Shown here: positions 17,418-26,685 of the stretch, in pieces
Position numbering within the stretch: the stretch's first letter is position 1
Layout: every line of letters starts with the position of its first letter
Assembly: GCA_963668545.1 (NCBI GenBank)
Contig: OY764868.1
Span: 2,852,001-2,916,000 of the forward strand
DNA: 64,000 bases
Reading direction: 5' to 3'
Source: G963662265 sp963668545
Lineage (GTDB): Bacteria; Spirochaetota; Spirochaetia; CADAEX01
The notes under the pieces: generated by a model
What the model saw: the letters and a program-made list of their open reading frames with translations, nothing else
What the model was told of the DNA's origin: nothing
Databases searched by the model: none
Made by a program: the position numbers and the translations under genes

Positions 17418-18257
17418 CTAATTAAAGGAATAGGTATATTTATTGTATATATTCCTGTAGATATCAGTTTTTTTAAATTCAATCAGAGCATTGTTGAATT
17501 TCCCCTGCAACTCAGCAATATCTTTTCTGGGTGATTTTTTTACAAAAAGCAGATACTGGGGTTTTGAATGAAGTATTTTTGGATGGAATATAAGCTCTTT
17601 ATCCAGACCTGTTTTTCCGGCAGTAAAAAGACCAATAGTTTTATCAATGGGATACAGATCAATTTCACCAGAGGCAAGCGCTCTTAAAGAGTGTTCAACA
17701 TCAGGATATTTTGTTATATCAAAATTATATTTCCAGAAATCCTCGAAATAGGAATTATCTCGTATTATGCCGATCCTGTACCCTTTTTCCTTGATTTCCT
17801 CAAGCGTAAAATCAGCGGGGAGCAGATCTTTATAGATTTTTCTGATAAAAAAAACATATTCAGTCATAAAAAGATTATCACCAGGAATAATTTCCGGAAA
17901 ATGTTTCTGCTCTTCTGTATACAGTAGAAAGGGTTCCCTGTATTTCTTGTGCGATGTGGAATCAACAGCATCTATCCGGCCAATCTGGGCCATCTTCCAT
18001 ACACGGGACCATGGATATATTTCAATCCTATATTCAATATCAAGCTCTTTAAAGATATATCTGTAGATTTCTGCATTTATACCTTTAATTACGCTGTTTT
18101 CCTCATACAGGTATGGAGGAAAATTTTCACCTGATATCAGGAGTGTACTTGAATCTTTCTTATTTACAAGACGTTCATCTGTGAGATCTTTTTTATTGCA
18201 GGATAATTCGGCAGAAAAGAGTATCAATAAAAGCAGTATCCGCAATATTCTTCCCAT
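17418..18257 (-). CDS. Periplasmic solute-binding lipoprotein (family 3 type)
   Basis: 279 residues with a lipoprotein signal ending at ELSC (Cys20). The mature part follows the amino-acid-type solute-binding fold: GENFPPYLYEENSVIKG near the start, INAEIYRYIFKELDIEY, the hinge region YRIGIIRDNSYFEDF, and LASGEIDLYPIDKT late in the chain. Such proteins bind amino acids, small acids or quorum-type ligands. No ABC permease or ATPase lies nearby. Its position between a TPR lipoprotein and a sensor kinase suggests a receptor role for the kinase. It could also be a stand-alone scavenging or orphan binding protein. Confidence 0.8.
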   Translation of the reverse strand: MGRILRILLLLILFSAELSCNKKDLTDERLVNKKDSSTLLISGENFPPYLYEENSVIKGINAEIYRYIFKELDIEYRIEIYPWSRVWKMAQIGRIDAVDSTSHKKYREPFLLYTEEQKHFPEIIPGDNLFMTEYVFFIRKIYKDLLPADFTLEEIKEKGYRIGIIRDNSYFEDFWKYNFDITKYPDVEHSLRALASGEIDLYPIDKTIGLFTAGKTGLDKELIFHPKILHSKPQYLLFVKKSPRKDIAELQGKFNNALIEFKKTDIYRNIYNKYTYSFN

Positions 18258-18333
18258 AATAACTATCTCTACTATTAAGTATAATTACTAAAAACTGTTT
18301 GTAAAGAAATTATTAAATATCTCATTATCTGTT

Positions 18334-19767
18334 TCAGGGCTCATGAAACAGCAGTTCAATCCGCTTTTCAAGTATATCGTTTCCTTCCATTTCCGATCTC
18401 TTTTTCAACCACCCTGAAATTATTTCATTTGAAAATGCCTCTTTGATAAGGGGCATTGCATCATCGATAAAAACATTGTCTTCCATATTGAGAAATTGAG
18501 CAACTGGTTCCAGAATTTCAACGGGTGCTCCGCTTATGATACTCTGATAGATAAATACAAGCTCTTCGGGAAGAATTATCTTTTCACCATCTTCAATACT
18601 GTAAAGCCTGCCCAGTTCCACACGTGATTCCCAGGCATAACGGGTATAAGGAGAGGCAACAATACATCCCCTGAGAGCAGGTTCTGCAGATTCCTTATTA
18701 TAGCCGGTACCTGCTTTTTTCAGCCCTTTCCAGAAATGGTAATAATATCCCTGCATGGAAGAATAATTTCTTTCAAGCGTAACATATGCTGCAAAATCCT
18801 CTTTTGCACCGAAACCTGTTTCCAGTCTTGATGCCAGTTTCAGATAATAATAGAAAGTAATTGGAAGTTCCGGCTTCAGCTGGGTAAAAACAGCATCTGC
18901 CATATCCCATTTTTCATTTATAAAATCAGCATATCCCTCAATAATTTTAAGGCCGGCCTGACCCAGCTCATTCAATTCAGGATTATTGAATTTATCAGCA
19001 ATAGCATTAAGATTTCTTTCAATTCCCGCATTATCGATATTTCCTTTATAGCGGGAAATTTCCAGCTCGGAAAATATTGCAAAAAGAGCACTCAGCGGGG
19101 CCCCCGCCCTTTCAAGAAGTCTTGCCTGGTCAAGCCCGATTTTATTCAGCCGGGGATTCTTCACCCTAAGCTCATCAAGAAGGGTAACATGAATTATAAG
19201 ATTTTCTTCGCTCGAGGGAACCTGGGCCAGTACAAATATAAATGCATTTATATCTTCTTCAGTAAAAAGAAGGCCAATGGATTTCCAGCTTTCTTTGAAA
19301 AGGCTGTATGCTTCATTATATTTTTTCTGGGCAGTCATCGCCTTTGCAAGAGTGAGTGCAGTACCCAGACTGTCTTCCCTGGTGTTTTCAAGAGATTTTC
19401 TTGCATAGCTTTCACTTTCTGGATATTTCTCAGTTCGCAGCAGATATTCAGCATAATTTGCATAGAACATGTATTTCTCATCACTTTTTCTGCTTTTTTC
19501 AACAAGATTAAGCCCCTCATTAAAATAGGGAACAGCTTTTTCAAACTCACCTGCAGAAAGATACAGGGCAGAAAGGTTTATCTTCAGAACCAGTCTGTTT
19601 TTATACTTGTTATCAAGCTCTTTTATAGCTTCAATAAGTTCTGCTCCCTGTTTGCTTTTTACAACTGCATCAAAATCAGACTGAAAAGCCTTGTCACGAA
19701 ATCCGCAGGATATAAGAAGTAAAGCCGCCAATACTGCCGGCAACAATAATTTTACTGTTTTTGTCAT
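18334..19767 (-). CDS. TPR-repeat lipoprotein
   Basis: 477 residues with a lipoprotein signal ending LISC (Cys21). The mature chain is almost all helical, with several tetratricopeptide-like repeats early on (for example LVLKINLSALYLSAGEFEKA, YANYAEYLLRTEKYPESE, LTLAKAMTAQKKYNEAYSLF). These form scaffolds for protein contacts, here probably in the periplasm or on the outer membrane's inner face. No enzyme motif is seen. GGGAG before the ATG supports the start. It leads a same-strand group with the solute-binding lipoprotein (gap 76 bases) and the PAS kinase. Its role is unknown. Confidence 0.8.
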   Translation of the reverse strand: MTKTVKLLLPAVLAALLLISCGFRDKAFQSDFDAVVKSKQGAELIEAIKELDNKYKNRLVLKINLSALYLSAGEFEKAVPYFNEGLNLVEKSRKSDEKYMFYANYAEYLLRTEKYPESESYARKSLENTREDSLGTALTLAKAMTAQKKYNEAYSLFKESWKSIGLLFTEEDINAFIFVLAQVPSSEENLIIHVTLLDELRVKNPRLNKIGLDQARLLERAGAPLSALFAIFSELEISRYKGNIDNAGIERNLNAIADKFNNPELNELGQAGLKIIEGYADFINEKWDMADAVFTQLKPELPITFYYYLKLASRLETGFGAKEDFAAYVTLERNYSSMQGYYYHFWKGLKKAGTGYNKESAEPALRGCIVASPYTRYAWESRVELGRLYSIEDGEKIILPEELVFIYQSIISGAPVEILEPVAQFLNMEDNVFIDDAMPLIKEAFSNEIISGWLKKRSEMEGNDILEKRIELLFHEP

Positions 19768-20014
19768 ATAGCTCCCCTAATCAGGTAAATATCTTAATAA
19801 AGCACAATTTCGGTATTATACACTTAATAGGATCAAAAGAACAGGAACTAAATCAAATCTTTATTCTGAGCTGTAAAATACAATTTTAAACAATTATTTT
19901 TTGTGTTATATTTTATATATAAGGAAGATAGCAGCTGTGAATTGGATTTCAGCATGCAACAGGCAAATTTACTGAATTACTGCGTTCTTATGTGTATATA
20001 AAAAGGACAGCCAA

Positions 20015-20623
20015 ATGAATAAAGTCATGTTAAATAATAAAAAAACAACCCCATCAAAGATTATCTGCGTTGGGAGAAATTATGTCAGGCATATTGAAGA
20101 ACTTAAAAACGAGATCCCTGATGAAATGGTTCTTTTTATGAAGCCTAATTCATCGATTACAGATACTCTCACCGTTTTTTCAGGGGAAGTTCTACACTAT
20201 GAAGGTGAATTAGCATTCATGTATATTGACGGATGTTTTAAGGCTGCTGCATTCGGGCTTGATCTCACAAAAAGGGATCTTCAGAGCAGGCTGAAGGAAA
20301 AGGGGCTTCCATGGGAAAAAGCAAAAGCATTTGACGGATCAGCGCTTTTCAGCCCTTTTGTTACTGTAAACTGCAACATTGATCTTTCAATTGTACTTAA
20401 AATTAACAACAGGATAGTACAGGCTTCTGATGAAGAACACATGATTTACAAACCGGATGAGATACTAGATGAAGTGAAAAAAAACTTCACGCTCTTTGAC
20501 GGGGATATCGTAATGACGGGAACTCCTTCAGGAGTCGGTAAAATATCACCGGGAGATCATTTCGAAGGATTTATTCTTGATGGAAGTGATGTGATATCAT
20601 ATGCAGAATGGACTGCAATATAG
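20015..20623 (+). CDS. Fumarylacetoacetate hydrolase family protein
   Basis: 202 residues, the short single-domain form of the FAH family (FAHD1/YcgM type). Visible motifs are KIICVGRNYVRHIEEL at the start, the metal-binding acidic residue in VLHYEGELAFM, the DLTKRDLQ block, and VMTGTPSGVGKISPGD near the end. Family members hydrolyse or decarboxylate C-C bonds in beta-diketo acids, such as acylpyruvates or oxaloacetate, using Mg2+ or Mn2+. AAAGGA six bases before ATG supports the start. It stands alone, divergent from the TPR lipoprotein gene and closed by a shared terminator, so the pathway cannot be told from context. Confidence 0.88.
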   Translation: MNKVMLNNKKTTPSKIICVGRNYVRHIEELKNEIPDEMVLFMKPNSSITDTLTVFSGEVLHYEGELAFMYIDGCFKAAAFGLDLTKRDLQSRLKEKGLPWEKAKAFDGSALFSPFVTVNCNIDLSIVLKINNRIVQASDEEHMIYKPDEILDEVKKNFTLFDGDIVMTGTPSGVGKISPGDHFEGFILDGSDVISYAEWTAI

Positions 20624-20640
20624 CAATATATACTGTGAAT

Positions 20641-20670
20641 AAAATCAGCAGAAAAATATCTGCTGATTTT
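20641..20670. terminator. Bidirectional intrinsic terminator
   Basis: AAAATCAGCAGA (20641-20652) pairs perfectly with TCTGCTGATTTT (20659-20670) around a 6-base loop. The A and T ends give a T run on either strand, and the element lies between two convergent genes. Confidence 0.85.
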
Positions 20671-20679
20671 GGTTATTGT

Positions 20680-21237
20680 TTATTTAAACTCGATATTTAT
20701 TATATCATCTTTCAGCCATTCACTTTCTACAAGTTCATCAACCAGATGATTTTTTGCAGCTGCACTGTTATAACCTATTGAATAGTCCCTGTTAAAATGA
20801 TAAGTGCTGCTTTCCCTGTCACCTGAAACTACTTTTCCTGCTCTGTATGTAATCTTCAGGTCTCCCAAATAATTGATCTTGTCAGCAAGGATACAAAACT
20901 CTTTCTCCAGAGAACCGCCCAAAGAGGTTGTTGTACGTCCTGATGTATGCTCATAATAATACTCATACAATTCAATCTCATCAGAAGTATTTGCTACAAA
21001 TGCAAAATACCCGTTTTTTGTTCTTTTTGCATAATCCTCCCCGGTTGTTTTATTATAGAATTTCAATGTCACATTAGAATCAATAGTCCTTTTGGGACCG
21101 TCAAAATAACCGTCGGGAAAATCCAGTATAAAAGAACCTATTACCAGTGATTCTGAATTTTTTGATGGTTCAGGAATTGTAGAACATGCTGTTAAAAGAA
21201 GCAGTGAAACAACTAATAAAATTAAATACTTTTTCAT
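20680..21237 (-). CDS. Small lipoprotein of unknown function
   Basis: 185 residues with a clear lipoprotein signal (MKK, hydrophobic core, LTAC with Cys18). The mature part has alternating charged and aromatic residues suggesting beta structure, with a Ser/Thr-rich turn around GRTTTSLGGS. The phrases VIGSFILDFPDGYFDGPKR and VTLKFYNKTTGEDYAKRT recall carbohydrate- or surface-exposed beta-sandwich lipoproteins, but I cannot assign a family. It is transcribed alone, converging on the FAH gene with a shared terminator. The upstream 136 bases to the next gene are AT-rich without a clear motif. Confidence 0.75.
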   Translation of the reverse strand: MKKYLILLVVSLLLLTACSTIPEPSKNSESLVIGSFILDFPDGYFDGPKRTIDSNVTLKFYNKTTGEDYAKRTKNGYFAFVANTSDEIELYEYYYEHTSGRTTTSLGGSLEKEFCILADKINYLGDLKITYRAGKVVSGDRESSTYHFNRDYSIGYNSAAAKNHLVDELVESEWLKDDIINIEFK

Positions 21238-21373
21238 TTTTTATCCTTATTTATATTATATTTTAGTTTATCATAACGTAAATATGAAAAAAATCAAGAT
21301 ATTTTCATTCCTGCTGCCAAATTTTAAAAAAGGGATTATTAAGATAATTAATAAATCAATGGCCAATTCATAA

Positions 21374-22042
21374 TCAAGCGGCAAATCCCTTTATCCATGG
21401 ATAAACAAGGGAAAACCATTCCCCTACCCTGCCGTATACAGGCACCATAAACACAAAGATTCTGCTATGCTCGGGAACAACAGCAACATGCCTGATCTTT
21501 CCCGGATCAGAAACAGTTTTAAGAAGGCTGTTGTAGTGCTTCCGCCCCTCATCATCCTTGTAATATATGAAGAAATCATTATCCCCCCATCTGATTTCAT
21601 CAATTGTAAAATCTTCAGGGTTATGTATTTTAACTGTCTTGAAGGTTGAAAACCTTTTTTCAATAAGATGGGATTCTGTAATATTTTCAGAGAAACTTCC
21701 GTCCAGAGAAAAACTGATAAACAGCCGGTCAAACTTCATCAGGAAACGGCTTATCGGGTAATAGAGCCCCGACTGACGCGGAAGCATTGTAATGGTAGCT
21801 TCAGCCTCACGGAACCGGCTGTTTCCCTTCATAAGGAATTTTGCATGATAACCGGTAAGGCCTCCGATATTTGTATAAATCTCATCTTTGGGTTTGATGA
21901 TATCCCTGATGCTGTTAAATGCGGAAAGATATATCCGCTTGTTTTTCCTGCTTCCCCTGAAATAGGAAATTGAAAGCATAATTGAAAAAGCAATAAACAG
22001 ATGAAAAAGCGGCTGTGATACAATCTGCATATTATTAAACAT
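21374..22042 (-). CDS. Membrane-anchored protein of unknown function
   Basis: 222 residues. One hydrophobic segment lies near the N-terminus (about 9-27, LFHLFIAFSIMLSISYF), and the rest looks soluble with mixed alpha and beta character. A second weakly hydrophobic patch occurs near the end (IFVFMVPVYGRVGEWFSLVY). No recognised motif. The start overlaps the end of the ArsA-type gene by eight bases, with AAGGGGA upstream of the ATG, so translation is coupled to that ATPase. Its last position in the cstA operon suggests a function with the ATPase. Membrane partners of ArsA/Get3-type ATPases are known in other systems, but resemblance to any of them is not visible here. Confidence 0.75.
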   Translation of the reverse strand: MFNNMQIVSQPLFHLFIAFSIMLSISYFRGSRKNKRIYLSAFNSIRDIIKPKDEIYTNIGGLTGYHAKFLMKGNSRFREAEATITMLPRQSGLYYPISRFLMKFDRLFISFSLDGSFSENITESHLIEKRFSTFKTVKIHNPEDFTIDEIRWGDNDFFIYYKDDEGRKHYNSLLKTVSDPGKIRHVAVVPEHSRIFVFMVPVYGRVGEWFSLVYPWIKGFAA

Positions 22043-22967
22043 CAGTATTCCCCTTAAGGTAGTTTTGAATCAGGTCATCAGGTATTATGTAGCCGGGATT
22101 TTTTTTATTTCCAGAAAATCCTATACGCTGATTAATAACATCATTTTTCTGAGATAAAAGGTATTTTTCAATTTTATCAGCATCTTCAGAAAGGCAGCTG
22201 TCAAATTTATTATTAAAAGTAAGACGCAGAGGGATTCCCAGTTCATCAAGACTTTTTATAAGCCGTTCCGATTCCTTCATTGAAAGGAAATCAGGGTTGA
22301 ATACAACAGATACAGTATTGTTATTACCCCTGATAAGTGATTCCAGGTTTCTGTATTTTTCATGCATCCTGTAAAGTTTTACAATTACTTTATCATCACT
22401 TTCATCATATTTCAGTTTTTCTGTTTCTGTATTTCCTTCTCTAACCTTTCTTATGGTATATCTTTTTTCCAGTATCTGTTTTCTTATTCCGATCAGCTGT
22501 TCAAGCCAGTTGATTGTAATTGACGGCAGGGCAAGAATCCTCAAGGTTATACCTGTAGGTGGGGTATCAAAAACAATAAAATCAAATTTGTCCCCTGTAC
22601 TGAAAATTCTGTCTATCTCAATCAATGCAGCATTCTCCTCCATTCCGGGAGTATATTTGAGAATATTGAAATATCTGTCAAGGTTGAGAACTTTAAGGTA
22701 TCCGTAAACCTCTTCAAACACCTTTGTATTTTCCTTCAGGTATTTTTTAGAAGCTTTTGAAAGGTCAACTTCTGAAAGCGAAAGATTTTTGGAAAAACTT
22801 GTCTCTTTACTGTCCAGCTTTACACTGAAAATATCTCCAAGGTTATGTGCCGGGTCAAGCGAAACTATAAGGACCTTGTAACCTTTTTCTGCAAGCTGAT
22901 ATCCGAATGCAGATGAAAGGGTCGACTTTCCGACGCCTCCCTTTCCGGTAAAAAAAAGTGATTTCAT
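22035..22967 (-). CDS. ArsA/Get3-type ATPase
   Basis: 310 residues, single-domain. The P-loop is the deviant FFTGKGGVGKSTLSSAFG of the family, followed by the switch motif LDPAHNLGD, the TPGMEE region and DTPPTGITLRIL. These are close to the ArsA and Get3 signatures DPAHSLGD, TPG.EE and DTAPTGHTLR. Known members drive arsenite export or deliver tail-anchored membrane proteins. No arsenite pump or arsenic regulator is nearby and I see no paired metal-binding cysteines, so a protein-handling or regulatory role seems more likely. It lies three bases after a small gene and overlaps a membrane-anchored protein gene, all downstream of cstA. Confidence 0.85.
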   Translation of the reverse strand: MKSLFFTGKGGVGKSTLSSAFGYQLAEKGYKVLIVSLDPAHNLGDIFSVKLDSKETSFSKNLSLSEVDLSKASKKYLKENTKVFEEVYGYLKVLNLDRYFNILKYTPGMEENAALIEIDRIFSTGDKFDFIVFDTPPTGITLRILALPSITINWLEQLIGIRKQILEKRYTIRKVREGNTETEKLKYDESDDKVIVKLYRMHEKYRNLESLIRGNNNTVSVVFNPDFLSMKESERLIKSLDELGIPLRLTFNNKFDSCLSEDADKIEKYLLSQKNDVINQRIGFSGNKKNPGYIIPDDLIQNYLKGNTDV

Positions 22968-22970
22968 ATT

Positions 22971-23261
22971 TCAGTCTATACCTATTGTTCCTGCCAGTTC
23001 ATTAAATGCATCAAATGCATCCTCAGCTCGTTTGTTGAGAACTTCTATTTCCCTTGTCAGATCAGGAATAAGTTCTGCTGAAACAAGAGTGGAAGGTGAC
23101 GGGATCCCTGTAAAGGATCCCATCAGAAGGAGCACAAAAAGGTTTTCAAGCTCGCGGAGTTCATACTCGGTGACTTCCACAGCTTTTATTCTGTGCGCCT
23201 GGTCAATTGATTTTATAAAAAAGACCAAAGATCTGTAAATCTTTTTTATCAAGCTCATCAT
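22971..23261 (-). CDS. Small helical protein between cstA and the ArsA-type ATPase gene
   Basis: 96 residues, predicted mostly helical. The N-terminal third is amphipathic and basic (SLIKKIYRSLVFFIKS). The middle holds VTEYELRELENLFVLLLMGSF, and a GIPSPS turn precedes two acidic helices. I do not recognise the family; it does not resemble the small YjiX protein that follows cstA in enterobacteria. It sits six bases after cstA and three before the ATPase gene, so it is surely co-translated with them. A role as an adaptor between CstA and the ATPase is possible but unproven. Confidence 0.75.
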   Translation of the reverse strand: MMSLIKKIYRSLVFFIKSIDQAHRIKAVEVTEYELRELENLFVLLLMGSFTGIPSPSTLVSAELIPDLTREIEVLNKRAEDAFDAFNELAGTIGID

Positions 23262-23267
23262 ATCCTG

Positions 23268-24974
23268 TTATTTTGCAGCTACTTTTCTGGATTTCATGAA
23301 ATCAATTATAAATATAATATTCATGAGAAGCATTATAATCTCAATAACAAGAAGAGTTATTCCTGATGCAGGGTTCTTTGTAATAGAAGCAGGAAGAATA
23401 ACTGCAGAGAACCATATAATTGCAGCAGTAACTGTAACCCAGAGAGCATATGCAGGAATAAGTACTGCAGATCCTTTTGCTCCGAGTTTTGTTGTTACCC
23501 ATGAAGCACCTGTAATAAGTGCCATTGAAGCAATAAGCTGGTTTGCTGATCCGAATGACGGCCATACAACAGAAAAGTTACCTGTCCATGCAAGCCAGAT
23601 ACCTATTGCTGCAGGAACAATTGATGCTACCCATTTATTTGTCAGGAAATTATATGCACTTTCATTTTTGTCCTTTATAGGGAGCATTATTTCTGCAAAG
23701 CAGTATCTTCCGAGCCTGTTTGTTGTATCAAGAGTAGTCATTGCAAATGAAGAGACCCACATACCGGCAAGAAGCTTGACAGCATTTGTAGGGATAAACT
23801 TCAGCCAGGTAGATGCAATCATGACTGCATAGCTTTCTGTAAACATTGCTGCGCTTGGATAGCTCCCCATCATTGCTTTTGTATATTCTGTTCCCCATCC
23901 TGCAGCTGAGATAGTCTGCCCGGCATCTTTCATAATACCGAAACCGAAACCTGCAACTGAAACAACTACTATTGTTGAAAGGAAACCCTCTGTAAGCATT
24001 GCACCATATCCGATCGGAAGGGCATCAGATTCCTTTTCTATCTGCTTTGATGTTGTTCCTGATCCTACAAGTGAGTGGAACCCTGAAAGTGAGCCGCAGG
24101 CAATTACAAGGGGTATTGCCGGCCAGAAAGGAGTTGCTTTTCCACCCATAACTATCGGGGAAAATGATGTAAATGCAGGAGCTGAAAAACCTTTAAAGCT
24201 GAAAATAGCACCTACAGCTCCGAGAATCAAACCTGCATAAAGGAGGAATGAATTCAGATAATCCCTTGGCTGAAGCAGTACATTGACAGGAATAGCAGCT
24301 GCAATAATAATATAAACGAAAAATACTGCAAGCCATGTCTTGTAGCTTGCTGTAATAGGCATCATTGCACCGCCCCATAGAGCCAGAACAAGCATTACAA
24401 CACCGATTACTGAAGCAAGTGTAAAATTCATTTTCACCCTGTAAATAAGTACACCGAGAATAAGGGCTGCACATATTTTAAGTATATATGAGGTTGGTAT
24501 CGCAGGATTTCCTACAAACATTTTACCGCATACAGCTGCAAAAGCTGCAACAACAAGAATGAGAAGGAAGAATACAATCCAGTAGAAAAGTTTTCCCGAT
24601 CTTTTTGTTATTATATCGGAAGCAACAAACTGTATTGATTTACCGTCATATCTTACGGAAGCCATTACAGATAGGTAATCATGGACAGCCCCTATAAGTG
24701 CATTACCGAACCAGATCCAGAGCAACGCAGGGACCCATCCCCAGGCCATTGCAAGAACAGGGCCGATGATCGGCGCAGCTCCAGCAATAGAAGCAAAGTG
24801 ATGCCCGAAAAGAACAGGCGCCTTGCTTGGTACATAATCCACACCGTCATAAAAGGTTTTAGACGGAGCATCTTTGTCGTTTGATGCCTGTACTGTTGAC
24901 TCAAGTTTTTTACCGTATTTCAGGTAGAGGCCAACATATATCGCAGCACCAATAATAATAATTAATGTTGTCAT
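23268..24974 (-). CDS. cstA: CstA-family carbon starvation/peptide-pyruvate transporter
   Basis: 568 residues with about 15 membrane helices. The CstA family is recognised from the opening DGVDYVPSKAPVLFGHHFAS, the GPVLAMAWGWVPALLWI stretch, LSGFHSLVGSGTTSKQI and the FASIAGAAPIIGP motif. Family members import peptides or pyruvate during carbon limitation. This is the shorter version compared with the roughly 700-residue enterobacterial protein. A GGAGG precedes the ATG. It heads an operon with a small protein, an ArsA-type ATPase and a membrane-anchored protein, an arrangement I do not know from model organisms. An inverted repeat about 140-190 bases upstream could act in its control. Confidence 0.92.
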   Translation of the reverse strand: MTTLIIIIGAAIYVGLYLKYGKKLESTVQASNDKDAPSKTFYDGVDYVPSKAPVLFGHHFASIAGAAPIIGPVLAMAWGWVPALLWIWFGNALIGAVHDYLSVMASVRYDGKSIQFVASDIITKRSGKLFYWIVFFLLILVVAAFAAVCGKMFVGNPAIPTSYILKICAALILGVLIYRVKMNFTLASVIGVVMLVLALWGGAMMPITASYKTWLAVFFVYIIIAAAIPVNVLLQPRDYLNSFLLYAGLILGAVGAIFSFKGFSAPAFTSFSPIVMGGKATPFWPAIPLVIACGSLSGFHSLVGSGTTSKQIEKESDALPIGYGAMLTEGFLSTIVVVSVAGFGFGIMKDAGQTISAAGWGTEYTKAMMGSYPSAAMFTESYAVMIASTWLKFIPTNAVKLLAGMWVSSFAMTTLDTTNRLGRYCFAEIMLPIKDKNESAYNFLTNKWVASIVPAAIGIWLAWTGNFSVVWPSFGSANQLIASMALITGASWVTTKLGAKGSAVLIPAYALWVTVTAAIIWFSAVILPASITKNPASGITLLVIEIIMLLMNIIFIIDFMKSRKVAAK

Positions 24975-25110
24975 ACGACTCCTCCATTATTAGATACTTA
25001 AAATGGTACACCTTCAAAGCCTCATCTGCAACTATTTTTTATTGCTGCCATTCTGAACTTATGTTATCATTAATACTGTCAGGTAATGATCCGATATAAT
25101 AAACATATAA

Positions 25111-25165
25111 AAAACTGATCAGTATGAATTTCCAGTAACAGATATAATATCAGCGGATCAGTTTT
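25111..25165. repeat. Inverted repeat in the cstA upstream region
   Basis: AAAACTGATC (25111-25120) and GATCAGTTTT (25156-25165) are perfect 10-bp inverted copies separated by 35 bases. The left arm also contains the palindrome CTGATCAG. On the minus strand the second arm runs into TTTTTATAT, so the element could be an attenuator ahead of cstA. It could equally be a two-site operator. It lies between divergent genes. Confidence 0.45.
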
Positions 25166-25228
25166 ATGTAACATTGAAATCAGTTTATTATTTCATTTTT
25201 AGTGCAGCATGCTTGAATGAGGAGCCTT

Positions 25229-26563
25229 ATGATCACCAGACTGTCGGTTGAATTAAAAAAACTCAAAAAAAACAGATATATCCTTCTTTTAAAAAAAATA
25301 ACTGCATGGAAATTTTTTCCGGTTTTTTTAAGTACTTTTCTAGTATTTTCAATAATTACAATTCAGTATGCAGAAAGCCGCCAGTCTGTTAAAAAAAGGG
25401 GCCCTGAAGATTTTGAAAATATTTTCAAGGTTGAAGTTGACAGATATGAAAAAGAAATAACAGTCAAAAGCGGAGAAACACTTCTTTCCATACTTGAATC
25501 AACCGGAGTAAAAAAATCGGAAATAGCAGAGATAATAGAAAAACTTACACCCCTTTACAACCCCAGATACATGAAGCCGGGACAGAAAATAAAACTGATA
25601 ATGTATAAAGGGGAAAACAGTCAGCATCCTTTCATTGAACTCCTGAGAATAGCTGAAGGGGTAGAAACTGAAGCCAGAGTATCCCTTAGAAACGGTATTT
25701 ATGAAGCGAGAACTGTTCCTGTAAGGACAATCTCTATAAAAAAGACTGCCCAGGGTACAATTACAGACAGTCTTTATCTTGATGCAAGCAAGGCAGGACT
25801 TCCCGATTCAGCTATAATGGATTTTTTTCATCTCTGTTCTTTTGATGTGGATTTTCAGAGAGATATCTATCATGGTGATAAATTCAGGGTGTACTATGAA
25901 AACATCATGAATATGGATGGCGAAATAATCTCAAAGGGAGATATAATATTTGCCCAGCTTGACATGCAGCTGAGAGATAAACCGCTTAATATATACAGGT
26001 TCAAAACTGATAACGGGAAAACCGATTATTTCAATGAAAACGGCCAGAGTGTAAGGAAAACCCTTCTGAAAACACCTATTTACGGTGCCCGTATATCATC
26101 GGGATACGGCAGAAGAAAACACCCGATATCAGGATATTCACATGTCCACAGAGCTCTTGATTTTGCAGCTCCCAAAAACACTCCAATTATAGCTTCCGGA
26201 AATGGAGTGGTAGAACTTGCTGCATGGAACGGCGGATATGGAAAATGTGTAATTATAAGGCATGCAAATCAGTATAAAACCCTTTATGCTCACCTTAATC
26301 TTTACGGAAACAGTATAAAAAGGGGGAGCTCTGTAAAACAGGGACAGGTTATCGGCTATGTCGGAACAACCGGCACTTCAACAGGATACCATCTTCATTA
26401 CGAAGTAATATTCAGGGGAAGGAAAATAAATCCTTCTACAATAAAAACTCCTCCGGAGAAAAAGCTTTCAGAACCAGAACTTGAAAGGTTTTTCAGTGAA
26501 AAAGAAATTACTGACAATTATATTGATAATTATAACAACAAAAACAGTCTGGAATTTCTTTAA
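25229..26563 (+). CDS. M23-family cell-wall endopeptidase (MepM-like), membrane-anchored
   Basis: About 444 residues. A basic N-terminus is followed by one membrane anchor (FFPVFLSTFLVFSIITIQY). Next comes an opacity-associated/LysM-like domain (ITVKSGETLLSILESTGV ... PGQKIKL), then a long linker domain. The C-terminal M23 zinc peptidase has the motif HRALDFAAPKNTPI, the second His in the LYAHLN region, and HLHYE. These fit lysostaphin-type enzymes that cut peptidoglycan cross-bridges during growth, as MepM does. ATG 25229 is chosen because GAGGAG precedes it; an in-frame ATG at 25217 would span that site. It is divergent from cstA and followed by a small membrane protein gene. Confidence 0.88.
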   Translation: MITRLSVELKKLKKNRYILLLKKITAWKFFPVFLSTFLVFSIITIQYAESRQSVKKRGPEDFENIFKVEVDRYEKEITVKSGETLLSILESTGVKKSEIAEIIEKLTPLYNPRYMKPGQKIKLIMYKGENSQHPFIELLRIAEGVETEARVSLRNGIYEARTVPVRTISIKKTAQGTITDSLYLDASKAGLPDSAIMDFFHLCSFDVDFQRDIYHGDKFRVYYENIMNMDGEIISKGDIIFAQLDMQLRDKPLNIYRFKTDNGKTDYFNENGQSVRKTLLKTPIYGARISSGYGRRKHPISGYSHVHRALDFAAPKNTPIIASGNGVVELAAWNGGYGKCVIIRHANQYKTLYAHLNLYGNSIKRGSSVKQGQVIGYVGTTGTSTGYHLHYEVIFRGRKINPSTIKTPPEKKLSEPELERFFSEKEITDNYIDNYNNKNSLEFL

Positions 26564-26685
26564 TCAGTAATTATCCTGTAAGTTATAAATAAACAGTTTC
26601 AGAAAACAATCTGCTCAGGGGCTTCAAAAAAAATATGTTTTACTGTATTGTAGGCACCTAAGAACTGATAAACAAGGATAATCTA

